NCBI GenBank assembly: GCA_905178155.1
Contig: CAJINV010000004.1
Location: 4,272,518-4,336,517 of the forward strand
Origin: Amoebophrya sp. A120
Taxonomy: Eukaryota > Sar > Dinophyceae > Syndiniales > Amoebophryaceae
Length of the DNA: 64,000 bases
Reading direction: 5' to 3'
Part shown: positions 35,355 through 46,300 of the stretch, one piece after another
How the letters are laid out: every line of letters starts with the position of its first letter
Position numbering within the stretch: position 1 is the stretch's first letter
Translations under genes and position numbers: made by a program
Notes under the pieces: generated by a model
What the model was told of the DNA's origin: nothing
What the model saw: only the letters and a program-made list of their open reading frames with translations
Database searches by the model: none

Positions 35355-38300
35355 ATGGTGGACGTGTTCGGGTCCGCGACGCGGCCGAATTTCTTCCTGT
35401 GGGGCAAATGGGGGGAGCGCTTCGTCCCGGCCCCCTCACTCCAGCAGTCGATTCCGGAGGGAACTGTGTCCACCGTGGTGGGCGACGGGTTCATGCTGGC
35501 GCTGACCGAATCTGGGCAGGTGATGGCCTGGGGTGCGTCCAAATCCGGGTGTCTGGGGCTGGGCGCGGAGATGACGATCGCGCCCACACCCACGCCCGTC
35601 GAGTTTAAGTTCCACGGGGGGACCGAATACGAGCCGAGCGAGGCGGAGAAGAAGGACAGTCAAGAAGAAAACAAAGACGAAAAGGACCAGGACCAATTGT
35701 CCGTGAACATTGTGGAGTTGGTGAAGGTATGCAGTGCAAAATTATCGTACTACTATAAATTGCATTACAAATTTCCTTAGCATGACAGATGAAATTTGTA
35801 ATGCTGTTTTCGCTAAGGAAGGCGATTCGTCATGCATGTCTGCAATTAGGACGAGTACGATACTTTTGCACAGAATAGAAGGGCGAGAAGCACATCCTCG
35901 CCCGGACCGATAAGGGGGAGTTGTTCGCGTGGGGCCAGAATTCCATGGGACAGCTGGGGATAGGACCGCCGACGGGCAACGACATCCACTGTGAGCCGAT
36001 ACACGTACTTATTAAGGCTATGTAGTTCTATCTCTATGTGAAAGCAACAACATATTAAGCAAGAATTTCTACCGTAAGATTAGCTATGTTGCATCTTTTG
36101 ATTTTGTTTTAGTTTACTTCTTATGCAGAATTGATGTATTTCTATTAATTAAAGATGAGTCCTTTCTTGATCTTCATTGCTGCGGTCGTAATCTCAAGTA
36201 ATCGTATCGCAGACAATAGCAATACGTCGGGGTCGGACGTGCCTTGCCCTCGCCTCTGCCAACGTACAATTTCATATGAGTACAACGAACCTTCAAACCG
36301 AAAAAACGACATTTCACTTTCAGATTCCCATGAAGGACGCGCTAACCAACCTCCCGGTCGACGTGATGCAGATCGTTGCCAAGGGCAGCAGCTCCTTCGC
36401 ACTCTCCACTGCCGGCGAGGTGTACGTATCAAATGCAAAAATGTCTGGGTCTGGAAGATTCTAAACTTGTGATGCTGTGTTTGGATTCTAAAAAGAAATT
36501 GTATTGCAGGACCAGCAAGAGGTGGACTCCAGTTTCTCCTACGCGGAAAAGACATTTCTCATGCGGTAGAGGTATCACAAAGCCCTCTAAAAATCTCTGA
36601 TGCTACGGCATGCATCACAGACATCATGGCTCAGGGAAAATATGCATGACAAGGCTAGAAATCTTCCAGACCCAGACACTTTTGCATTTCCTAGTACGCG
36701 TGGGGAAGCAACGCGGAGTTCGCGCTCGGGCTGGACAATGTCCACTCGAGTTTTGTCTCCGTCCCGACGAAAAATCTATTACTGAACAAAACCGTCGACG
36801 ACCACGCGAACCCCCAGACGGTCTACGTCACGAAACTGCAGGTGTGCACGGAGCCGGGGACGAGCTCTTTGGTAATATGACAGTACACAACTCCCCCTCC
36901 CCCTCATTTGTCATGCAAAACCGAAATACCCAGTCCACCCTTTGTCTCTGGGCACTGTTTGCATGACAAGCTCTGGTAGCCCAAATAGCACTACACTCCA
37001 GTGCAGATTTGTGACGCGAAACCGGCACTCTTACTGATGCTTGTGTTGCCGTTCATGCTATACAAATGAGGGGGAGGGGGAGTTGTGCACTATCATAGGC
37101 GATCGCGTTCGTTGAAAAAGACCGTGACAAGCTCACCGCCGCCGCGGCCATGAACGGGTTTGGGGCGGACGGGAGACATGGTGGCGAAGGCGGTGGTGGT
37201 CCGGGTGGTGGAGCTATGCATTGCAAATATGTCTGGAAGGTTGGAACTTGTGATGCGGATTATGGAACAGGCAAAATAAAAATTTGTATATGCATGATCG
37301 CCAAAACCAAAAGCTGCCCCTTTCGTGCTACGCAAGTTGCGAATTTCCCATGCAGGATAGGTATCAGAAGGCCTGCGCCTTTCTGTAAAGTAATGCTTTT
37401 GCGTGCATTACAGACCATGTGCATAGTCCAAAAGATGCATGACAAACAACGGCCTTCTTCCAGACCCAGACATTTTTGCATTTGATAGAAGCCGGGGGAG
37501 GTGCTACCAGCGGTGTGAGGAAGGGCGCGAAGAACGCGACGGCCGAGGAGCAGGAACTTTACGAGGGGATCATGAGTCTGCGAGGAACCCTGCAGAAGGC
37601 GCGGGAGTGGACGGAGAAGCTCGAGCTGCGGTTCAGTAACGAGGAAGAGGACGAGATTCTTGTGAAGCCGGATGTGGATCTGGAATCCCAGCAACAGTTT
37701 TTGCAAGAGTTCCAACTGAACCTCCTGGAGCAGCGACCGCACGGCTCCAACACAACCAACTCCGTCGCGAAGATGACGACGATTGAATTCTTGCTGAAAA
37801 TCTTCCTGGAAAACGTGCACGCGAAGCAGGAACGGGTTCTCCGGCTCCAGCGTGCCCGGGCGGTGATCGCGGCAAAAACGGAAACCGCGAAGATGACGGC
37901 GCAGATTGCGAATTTTCGCCACGACGCGTTCGAAGAAATTCGGAAATTGCAGGGCCACGACGGGAAGCTGCAGGATCTGACGTTGAACATCGAGAAGCTC
38001 CGGGTGTCGGATAATTTGACGCGGGAACTCCAAATCTCGCTGGTGGAAACGCTGATGGCGTACGCATTGCAAAACTATCGTACTAGTAGAAAATGCATTA
38101 CAAATTCGCTCAGCATGACACATGGAATTTGTCATTCTGATTTACCTTGAGCAGGAGACTTGTCATGCATAATCGCGATTGCTACGAGTGCGATGCTTCT
38201 GCAATGCATATGGCGAAGAGACAGACGAATCTGACGAAGATCGAACTGCTGAAACGGCTCCAGGGACAAGAACCCGGAAGTCACATCAAGCCAGCCTTGC

Positions 38301-39373
38301 AGATACTCGAGGACCGGTGGCGGCAAGTAAAAGAATTTTCGCTCTACAACCTGCTGGTCAACGGTACGGAGGGAAAAGCGATATTGGCGTACTGATAATT
38401 TTTCTGGAATTTTCGTTCTGATGTTGCCTTGCGTGTGCTGTTTGATCGTCGAATGATCTACATTTTTCACGACCTGTTGTAGTTCATCATCATGATCCGT
38501 GGTCACGGTGCATGTGCTTCTGTTTGTGTTGAACAAGAACCGATTTATCAAAATCATGCGCCGTATGTAAAACATAAACAAAATCTCACGACGTGCTTCA
38601 ACAGAAACCGCAAATGGTCTCCGGAACAGAGTTTCCAGAAGCTTCTTGCTTTAGCCGATACGTCGCTCGACAAGATCACCGACAGTCTGGACCGAGACAG
38701 TGTGGTGAGCCGCGACCTGTTGATTCCCTACTTCTGCTACGAACTCTTACTAGACAACGTAAAGCTGCGGAATATGAACTGCAGCAAAAGTATCGTACTC
38801 GTAGAAATGCATGACAAATCTTTTCAGCATGAGAAACAGAATTTGTAATGCGGATTTACCTTAAGAAAAAGATTTGTAATGCATGATCGCAATTACGAGT
38901 GCGATACTTTTGCACAGGATACGGAAAATTGCGAACCAATACCAGCTGCGGGTCCTGTTGATTCACCGCGGAAAGTATGCATTGCAAATATCCCTGGATG
39001 TCTGGTGGAAGAATGCAACTTGTGATGCTGCATTTGGACTCCAAAAAAATCTGCATTGCATGAGCGGCAAAGGGAGTGTAATTGTTGCTACGGGAAAAGG
39101 GCACTTGTCATGCGGAATAGGCATCAAGAAGCCCTCAAAAAATCTCTGATGCTAGGGCATGCATCACAGACATCATGGCTCATGCAAAACTTGCATGACA
39201 AGTCTCGGAATCTTCTTCCAGACCCAGACATTTTTGCATTTGATAGAAAGAACCTGCTGACCGACCCGGAAGCCGAGCTTCCGGCGGGCGAGGGTCTCTT
39301 CACCGGTGCCGGGGCGCCGTTAGGTGAGGGGGCGCAGAAGAAAAGTGGAATCTTCGGGTCCCTGTTTTCCTGA
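35355..39373 (+). CDS. RCC1-repeat protein with helical C-terminal half (655 aa)
   Basis: Ten exons: 35355-35727, 35883-36004, 36324-36426, 36699-36875, 37103-37214, 37493-38060, 38216-38388, 38605-38772, 38927-38975 and 39251-39373 (1968 nt). Two GT-AG introns (36005-36323, 38389-38604) and seven introners. Three RCC1-type repeats are clear: GDGFMLALTESGQVMAWGAS (about 43-62), HILARTDKGELFAWGQNSMG (about 128-147) and SSFALSTAGEVYAWGSNAEF, the last read across an introner. RCC1 repeats form beta-propeller blades. With only about three to four blades this is a partial propeller. From residue 310 or so the protein is Glu/Lys/Leu-rich with long helices, possibly coiled coil. The role is not predictable. 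Confidence 0.85.
35728..35877. mobile_element. Family-B introner
   Basis: Perfect duplication GAAGG. Excision joins VELVK to GEKHILA. One of only two introners here for which a GT...AG cut is possible in the same register (AAG|GTATGC ... GAAG|GGC). Confidence 0.88.
36427..36693 (+). mobile_element. Family-A introner
   Basis: Perfect duplication GTACG. Right terminus mutated (CCTA instead of GATA). Excision joins GEVY to AWGSN and completes an RCC1 repeat. Forward A orientation. Confidence 0.92.
36876..37097. mobile_element. Family-C introner
   Basis: Termini TATGACAGTACACAACTCCC and inverted TATGATAGTGCACAACTCCC. Flanks GGTAA/GGCGA (three of five). Excision joins SSLV to IAFVEKD in frame. 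The second introner for which GT...AG is possible, using its left GGTAA. Confidence 0.82.
37215..37487 (+). mobile_element. Family-A introner
   Basis: Flanks GGAGC/GAAGC (four of five). Left core reads TGTCTGGAAGG, a shortened GTCTGGGTCTGGAAG. Excision joins GGGA to GGGATSG. Forward A orientation. Confidence 0.85.
38061..38210. mobile_element. Family-B introner
   Basis: Left TACGCATTGCAAAACTATCG, inverted right TATGCATTGCAGAAGCATCG. Perfect duplication TGGCG. Excision joins ETLMA to KRQTNLT. Confidence 0.88.
38773..38921. mobile_element. Family-B introner
   Basis: Perfect duplication CGGAA. Excision joins NVKLRK to IANQYQ. At 149 bp it is close to the compact B length. Confidence 0.88.
38976..39245 (+). 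mobile_element. Family-A introner
   Basis: Perfect duplication GAAAG. Left core diverged (TATCCCTGGATGTCTGG). Excision joins LIHRGK to NLLTDPE. Forward A orientation. Confidence 0.88.
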
Positions 39374-40356
39374 TAGAAGAAGTGAGGATTTTTTTTGTAT
39401 GATTGAAAAAGAAAAAGACCTGCCGCCGACGACGGAAGAAATCGCGGTCACGCAGATGAAACCCTTTTGCTTTTCTTTTCCTAGATGTAATTACATCAAG
39501 TCGTGGGCTAGTATTAAACACGCAATTATCCCGGCGTCAACGCATGCAGGAAGGTATCCGCTGCGCGGCCGTGAAGGCATGATGCACAAACTGTGTAGAT
39601 ACTTCTGAGCCTGCAGCCTGTTCTTCTGCCCATTTTCCTTTTTTTCGTGTCAGAAATAAATCTGGATGAATCGGTTTCGCTTTGCGGTATGTTCTATTGA
39701 ATAAATTTGTGAGCGCTGGCGGAGCTTCTGCTTTGTTACAGGGGTCATAAAACCGAGTGCCGTCAAACTTAGGGAAGTGTTATCGTCTCCCGTCGCTTTT
39801 CCTTCAAGCACTTCGTACACAGCACGAAGCTTATAAGTACTTCCCTGCTCCCTCCTTTCCTCAAAAAGTAAAAGAGAACATCTGGACGGTCGTGCGAGAA
39901 GTACGTCTTAGCGTCAAGAATGATGAATGGAAGAATTCTCGGTTTTTCTCGACGTCAGGTATTCGTATTGTATCATTGACATCATTGAGGTCCCTGCTGT
40001 CCACACGAACGTAATAAATCATTCCAACGTGGGCTCGTCTTCGTTTCTCTTTCATCTTCATGAAAAGAAATCTGTAGCTCACCGTTGAATTTCGGCGTAT
40101 GTTTTTTTTCGCCAAGAACCATATTCCTGACGACCATGACGTTGGCCCCAATAAATGCCAACAATCAAAATGTACAAGCGTCATGTAGCAGGATGTTTTT
40201 TTCGTGACCGTCGACGACGTAAAGTGGCGCAATCTTTGGGGGGCTGTGGGTAAATCCAAAATGGACGTACTACAACAAAACAATTAGGCACGAATAAACT
40301 CAAACAAAGAGGAGAAAGTATTTGTATAGCGGTCTCTCCAATACAACTCTCCGAAA
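39374..40356. other. Intergenic, 0.98 kb
   Basis: AT-rich spacer. A 140-codon minus-strand frame (39861-40283) lacks exon-like composition and is not called. Confidence 0.45.
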
Positions 40357-43300
40357 ATGGCGGGCGGCAGTTTCGGCGGGATTTTCAAGCTGGCGGTGTT
40401 CATCATCTCGATCTGGTTTGCCGGGAAGCTGAGTAAACTCGCCGGTTTGTCGCCCATCATCATGGAGATCGCAACCGGGATGCTGCTTGGGCCCCAGGTT
40501 TTCAACCTGTTACCAGAAGAGTACACGGAATGCGCCTACCAGGACCAGCGAAACCTGTGCACAATATCCTGTGCAAAAGTATCGTACTCGTATAAAAAAT
40601 GCAAGTCTTGCATTGCAAATCTTGTTCCCAAGGCAAATCCGCAGTACAAATTTTATTTCTCATGCTGAGAAATTTGTAAATACATATACATTTATACGAG
40701 TACGATGCTTTTGGTTTTGCAATGCATACACCATGATGGACTACCAGAATATCGCCACGTATTCCAACCCCAATTACTTCGTGATCGGCGAGAACATAGC
40801 GAATCGGGTATTGAACGAAAAGGGACAGGACAAGTGCGGATCCCCTTTGACCTACAGTAGTGCAACTGCCCCCTGTAAGCAAGAAAAAAACACTATCACA
40901 ATCACTTTTGCACATTTTTGCAATACAAAAATTTTTGTCATGCGCAAAAATGCATCACAGTCAAGAGCTACAGGCGATTCCCCTTTGTGTTTTTCCAATA
41001 CAAGAAAAGTTTGTCATGCGAGAAAAATTTCTGATGCAAAACCTCCTAAGTGTGATTGTGATGGTGTTTTTTCTTGGATACCCTGGAAGGGGGACTACGA
41101 CACCTACAATGACTGCATGGAGTTTTACTGCACCAAGTACTACGACGGGAAGTGTATATCAAATGCAAAAATGTCTGGGTCTGGGAGATTGCGAGATTTG
41201 TCATGCTTGTCTGGCATGACGCTGAACTCTGTGTTGCATGGCCGCGAAGAGCTCCTCCTCCCTGTCATGCAAAAACGCAGTTTCTCATGTGGAGTACGCA
41301 ACTCAGAGCCATGGAAAAAACTTGTCATGCTTAGCAGCGCATTATAGTGAATGCACTATTTTTGCCTTTCTTGCATCACAAGTTTCCAGACCCAGACACT
41401 TTTGCAATTCATAGCGCAACTCGCGACCCAACATTTTCACGCTGCTCGGGCACTTTGGCGTTAGTTTGATGATTTTTGAGTCCGGCATGCATTTCCACTT
41501 TCCCATGCTGCACATCGTCGGCCCCATCGGGTCCGTAATCGCCTTCCTCGGGACCTTCGGCCCCATCGGCATGGGGATCGTCATGACGCTATCAAAAGGA
41601 AAAATCCCCCCTCCCCATATCAAAACGGAAATCTGTGATGCAGATTTGTTGTCACAGATCAGCTTTGTCATGCTACACGGGAAAAGATGCGGACTGCAGT
41701 GCTGGGTGGCGTGGGGGAGCCTTGCATCTTCAGCATGATAGGAGGCAGCTGAGAGTGGCAAACAGCATGACAAATTGCCTGCAAACGAGACCACGACTGC
41801 GGCTCTTGGCCTTCTAGCGTGACAAGTCGATTTGGTACCTCAAATCCTGCATCACAGATTTCCATTTCGATATGGGGAGGGGGGATTTTTCCGTTTGATA
41901 GACGCTGCTCTACGGCGGGCTGTTTGACGGCCTGGAGATTCAGGGCGACGCGGCCCCGACCATTATGAAAGCGTCAGAATTGAAATCGTCAAAGTTGAAA
42001 TACTTTGCGATGCATAAAATGCTAGACTCAAAGTGCCTGTCTTGCAGAGCAGGCAACTGAGGCCGATTATAATCCTGTTTGGGGTGTCAGATAGAGCTGC
42101 TAAAATAGCATGGCAAAAGCAGTCTTCTCTGCCCAAACAGCATGACAAATTGGATTCCCATGCTTCCAAAATTTGTCATGCGCCACTTGCAAACTGGGCT
42201 CCAGCTGGTATCCTTGCTTTTTTGCATTACAGATTATTTCAACTTTGATGATTTCGATCCTGACACCCCCATAACCATGTTCATGACCGGATTAACGGTC
42301 GGTGTGGCAATGGCGCCAACTTCCGTCGGCATCGCACTCGCGTTGCTAACCGCCGCGAAGAGGCTGGATAGCAAGTTCGGACAGACCATCATTTGCGCGG
42401 CCTTCCTGGACGACATTCTGTCGCTCATAGCCTTCTCCCTGCTCTTCAAAATTAACGAGGACGGGGTTTCGGTATGATAAAGATCTACGTAAACATTTTT
42501 TTGATTTCGCTGTCCTCGGATCGTACGGATCATGGATGTTCTTGTGGACACTGCATATAAGAAGCTAGGAAGCTGCTACTTCTGATGATGTGTGCTGGAA
42601 GCTCTCACACGAAACTGAAACACAGCTGACTGACACTGATTCACTATGTAAATGTGTCATTTTCACTATCACCATTTGGCAAATGGTATTTTTGAAAATG
42701 TTGAAACAGGTCGAGGCCTTCTTCCCCCTAATTTTCGGCGTGATCTTCCTTCTCTTCGGGGGGTACCTGGCGATGCACACGATTCCGGACCTGTGTGACA
42801 AGGTGTTCGACAAAATCCGTGCCAGATACGCCGACCAGGAGAATTCTAGTGTCAGCTCCCCCTCCCCGGACGAGGCCAACGGGTTCTTGATAGACCAGCA
42901 CCAGAAGGAGGGCAGCCACAGCGCGCCCCCTTTTGAGGCGCCGGAAGGGGAGCTAGAGCGGGTGACGGAGCAGGTCCGGGAGACCGGTGTGGAGACCATA
43001 GTAGACGACGATGCAGCAGGACCAGGAGCTACTCCAGGTGGAGCAAGTGGCGGTGCGTCTAGTAGCAGCAACCCTAACCCTATCAAACAAAAAAAGTTTG
43101 TCACGATCACTCATGCGCATTTTTGCAATACAAAGCTTTCTGTCATGCGTAAAAATGCATCACAGCTAAACTCCATCGGGGATTTCCCTACTAGTGATTC
43201 TGCAATACAAGGAAAATTTGTGATGCTAAGAAAATTTGTAATGCAAAAGCTGCAAGTTAGTGACTGTGACTGTGACTGTGACAAACTTTTTTCTCTCCAT

Positions 43301-46300
43301 AAACCCACCTCCCCGGGGGATTTTGAGCACAAGTAACAAAGGAACATTATCCTGAGTAAAAACGTACCCACACCAGAGTTGTAATGCAGATTTGCAAAGA
43401 CAGGAAGACTTGTAATGCGCATCCCCATGAGAGCCATTTCCAGTCGTGTTTTGGAATTTGTGATGCTGTGAACAGGATGAGCAGCTGGATTTGTGATGCG
43501 GCTGCACTTGCTAATCTGCACTACACTGCAGAGCGCAACTTGTCATGCGTGACTCACAAAACTCCTAGGTTTGTGTTGCAAAATCCCCATCCTGACTCTG
43601 GTGTGGGTACGTTTTTACACAGGATAAACATCGAGCAAAGTTCTTGGACAACTAGATAACGACAAGAAGTACGACGCCGACGGAAATTTGGTGATCGAGC
43701 AGGACGACGGTCAGGACGAGGGCGACGTGCCCGAACTCATACCGAAACACAACAGCAGCGCGAGCCTGTCGCCGGACGCCCCGCAGAGCGCACGGGACGC
43801 GGTGCGGGCGATCAAGACCGTGCATTTGACCTTCATGGTGGCGCTGCTCGTGTTCTACTCCTTAAGAATTGCAAAAGTATCGTACTAGTAGCAATTGCAC
43901 CAGTAGATCTCATCCGCGATACACCCGCCATCCTGCTACCGTACGCAGCAGCTCCGAACACGATCGAGCTACACCAGTACCTCAGCGTGACAAATGGAAT
44001 TTCTCATGCTGATTCACCTTGGGAACGAACTTTGTAATGCATAAATGCAATTACTACGAGTACGATACTTTTGCACAGAATACCCCTGGCTCACCGACAA
44101 GTTCGGGTCGCACCTGTGGGGCTGCTTTATGGCCGGTATGAGTTTTTCCAACGTGCCCTATCAAATGTAAAAATGTCTGGGTCTGGAAGAGTCGGGGCTC
44201 GTCATGCACATTTTGCATGACCCGTGAGGTCTGTGATGCTGGTGCTAGCAACACAGATTTTTTGAGAGCCTTTTGATGCTTGTTACGCATGAGAAACGCC
44301 CTCTCCGCGTGCCAAGAGCCGAGTCCTCTTGCTGCTCATGCAACACAGATAATTTTAGAATCCGTAGACAGCATTACAAGTTCCACTCTTCCAGACCCAG
44401 ACACATTTGCAATCCATATGCCCGGGTCCGCGCTGATATGGTCCTCGCAAACGAAGCGGCTGAACGCCTGGATGATGCGGATTTTTTTCAGCTGCACGGT
44501 CGGGTTCGCGATTCCCATCAAGGCGCTGCTGGACGGCGTGAATCTGGGGCTGGGTGTCTTGCTTGGGATCTTCGCGTGCATTTTACCGAAACTGCTGTGC
44601 GCGTTCTGGGACAAGCAGGACCGGTATGACAGTGCACAACTCCCCCTCCCCCTGATTTGCGTTGCATGAACAGCAACGCAAGCGCTGGCAAAGAGAAAGA
44701 TGCAGCTTTTGCATGACAAATTCCTAGAAGACTGTAGTGCTGTTTTGGATTCCCGAATCTGTCATGCAAAGGCAAACATTTGTAACAGGCAAAGGGTGGA
44801 TTTGGGAATTTGCATGACAAATGAGGGGGGGGGACGAGTTGTGCATTGTCATAGCCGATTCGTGATCGGCTGGGCCATGGTCGGTCGTGCGGAATTCGCC
44901 TACCTCATCGCGGTATGCACTGTAAAAGTATCGCACTAGTACTAGTTGCAGTTATGCATTACAAATTTCTTCTTCAAGCTAAATCAGCATGACAAATAAT
45001 TCCATTTGTCATGCTGAGCTAATTTGTATTGCAATACTACGAGTTTAGACAAGGAAAATCGCAGAAGTTCATCAAAAATCGAACACCCCCCTGCCCGGGG
45101 CTCCCGGGGAATATAGTTGATTTGTGTGGGCCCCAACCATCGCGCATTTCCCCCCAGCGGAGCCCGCCCCACCATCCCATGCCGCTGGCATGCGTGTCGC
45201 TTTTAGTTCTCACGCCTGCGCATGTACTAGCCGACGCGATCCCAACATTTGCTCTGCAGCCTTGCTCCGGTTCAAAGGAGGACGCCTATGACAGAACAGC
45301 TCGAAGGGGTTCGAAGATGGCGCGCTTTCGAAATCAGCGCCATTGTTCCGAAAGCGTTCCCGGGTCCTATTTTTTGTCCTGTCGCAGGGCAGAGCGCTTC
45401 CACTTTCTCACTTGAATCTCTCGCGCAGCTCGAAATATGTAAAGCAGCGCCAGTACATTCACCAGCAGAACCACCCAAAGCGCCAGGAGCAAACGGGCAC
45501 CCGCCCAGCCTGCGTCCCAGCCCCGGCCCGGTTGCCGGACGCGCCGGGCGCATGCGCTTTCGAAAGCGCCGCGCCTCCGTCGGAAATCGGCGGCAAGGCC
45601 GGCCGCGGTGCCAGTGGCCTGGGCCGATGCGATACGTTTTGCGGATGCGGCCTCCGCCCGATGACCGGAGGCGCCCCGACCGTCCCGTCTCCTGTTGTCG
45701 AAAGTTCTTGGCAGATGCAAAAGCGCGCGGCCTTGCGCCCGCCTTGGCTGCGAAGAACAGGCGGCGCGACGTTCTTTCTCCTAAAGGCCCTCGGCCGTGG
45801 GTGTCTTGGGGTGCGATTGTCTTTAAGACATAGCGGGCGCGAAGGCAGTAAAGCGAAGAAGGCGAGAAGAGAAGGTCGGGAGGATTTCTTGTCCGAAGGC
45901 GAAGTCGGGGGGGGCCCCCAGGGGGGTGCTCTAGGGGGGTACTTTTTTGGGCGCGGAATTCTTCAGTTTTAGGTGGGGGAAAGGCTTTCCAAGGGGGGTG
46001 CTTTTTGGGGGTGCTTTTTTTCGCAAAGAAGGGGGCCCCTTTGGCTGCCCGGCTGGGGCCCTCGGCGGCCGCGGAAGCAGCTTTTTTCGCTTTTGCGAAA
46101 CAAGAACGCCGGCGGCCCCGGAGCCAAGCCGGAGCTCGCCAAGCTGCCCCCCTTCGGACCGGCCGCCGCCCCGGCCGCCGGGCAAAAAAACCGATCGCAG
46201 CGAAGGCGGGCAAAAGGCCGCGCGCTTCTGCCTCTGCCGGAAACTTTCCAGACTGGGGCGAGACGTTCGGGCGGCCTCCGGCCATCGTGCGGAGGCCGCG

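Noticed and set aside
39861-40283. 140-codon minus-strand frame
   Set aside because: AT-rich intergenic composition and no recognisable features.
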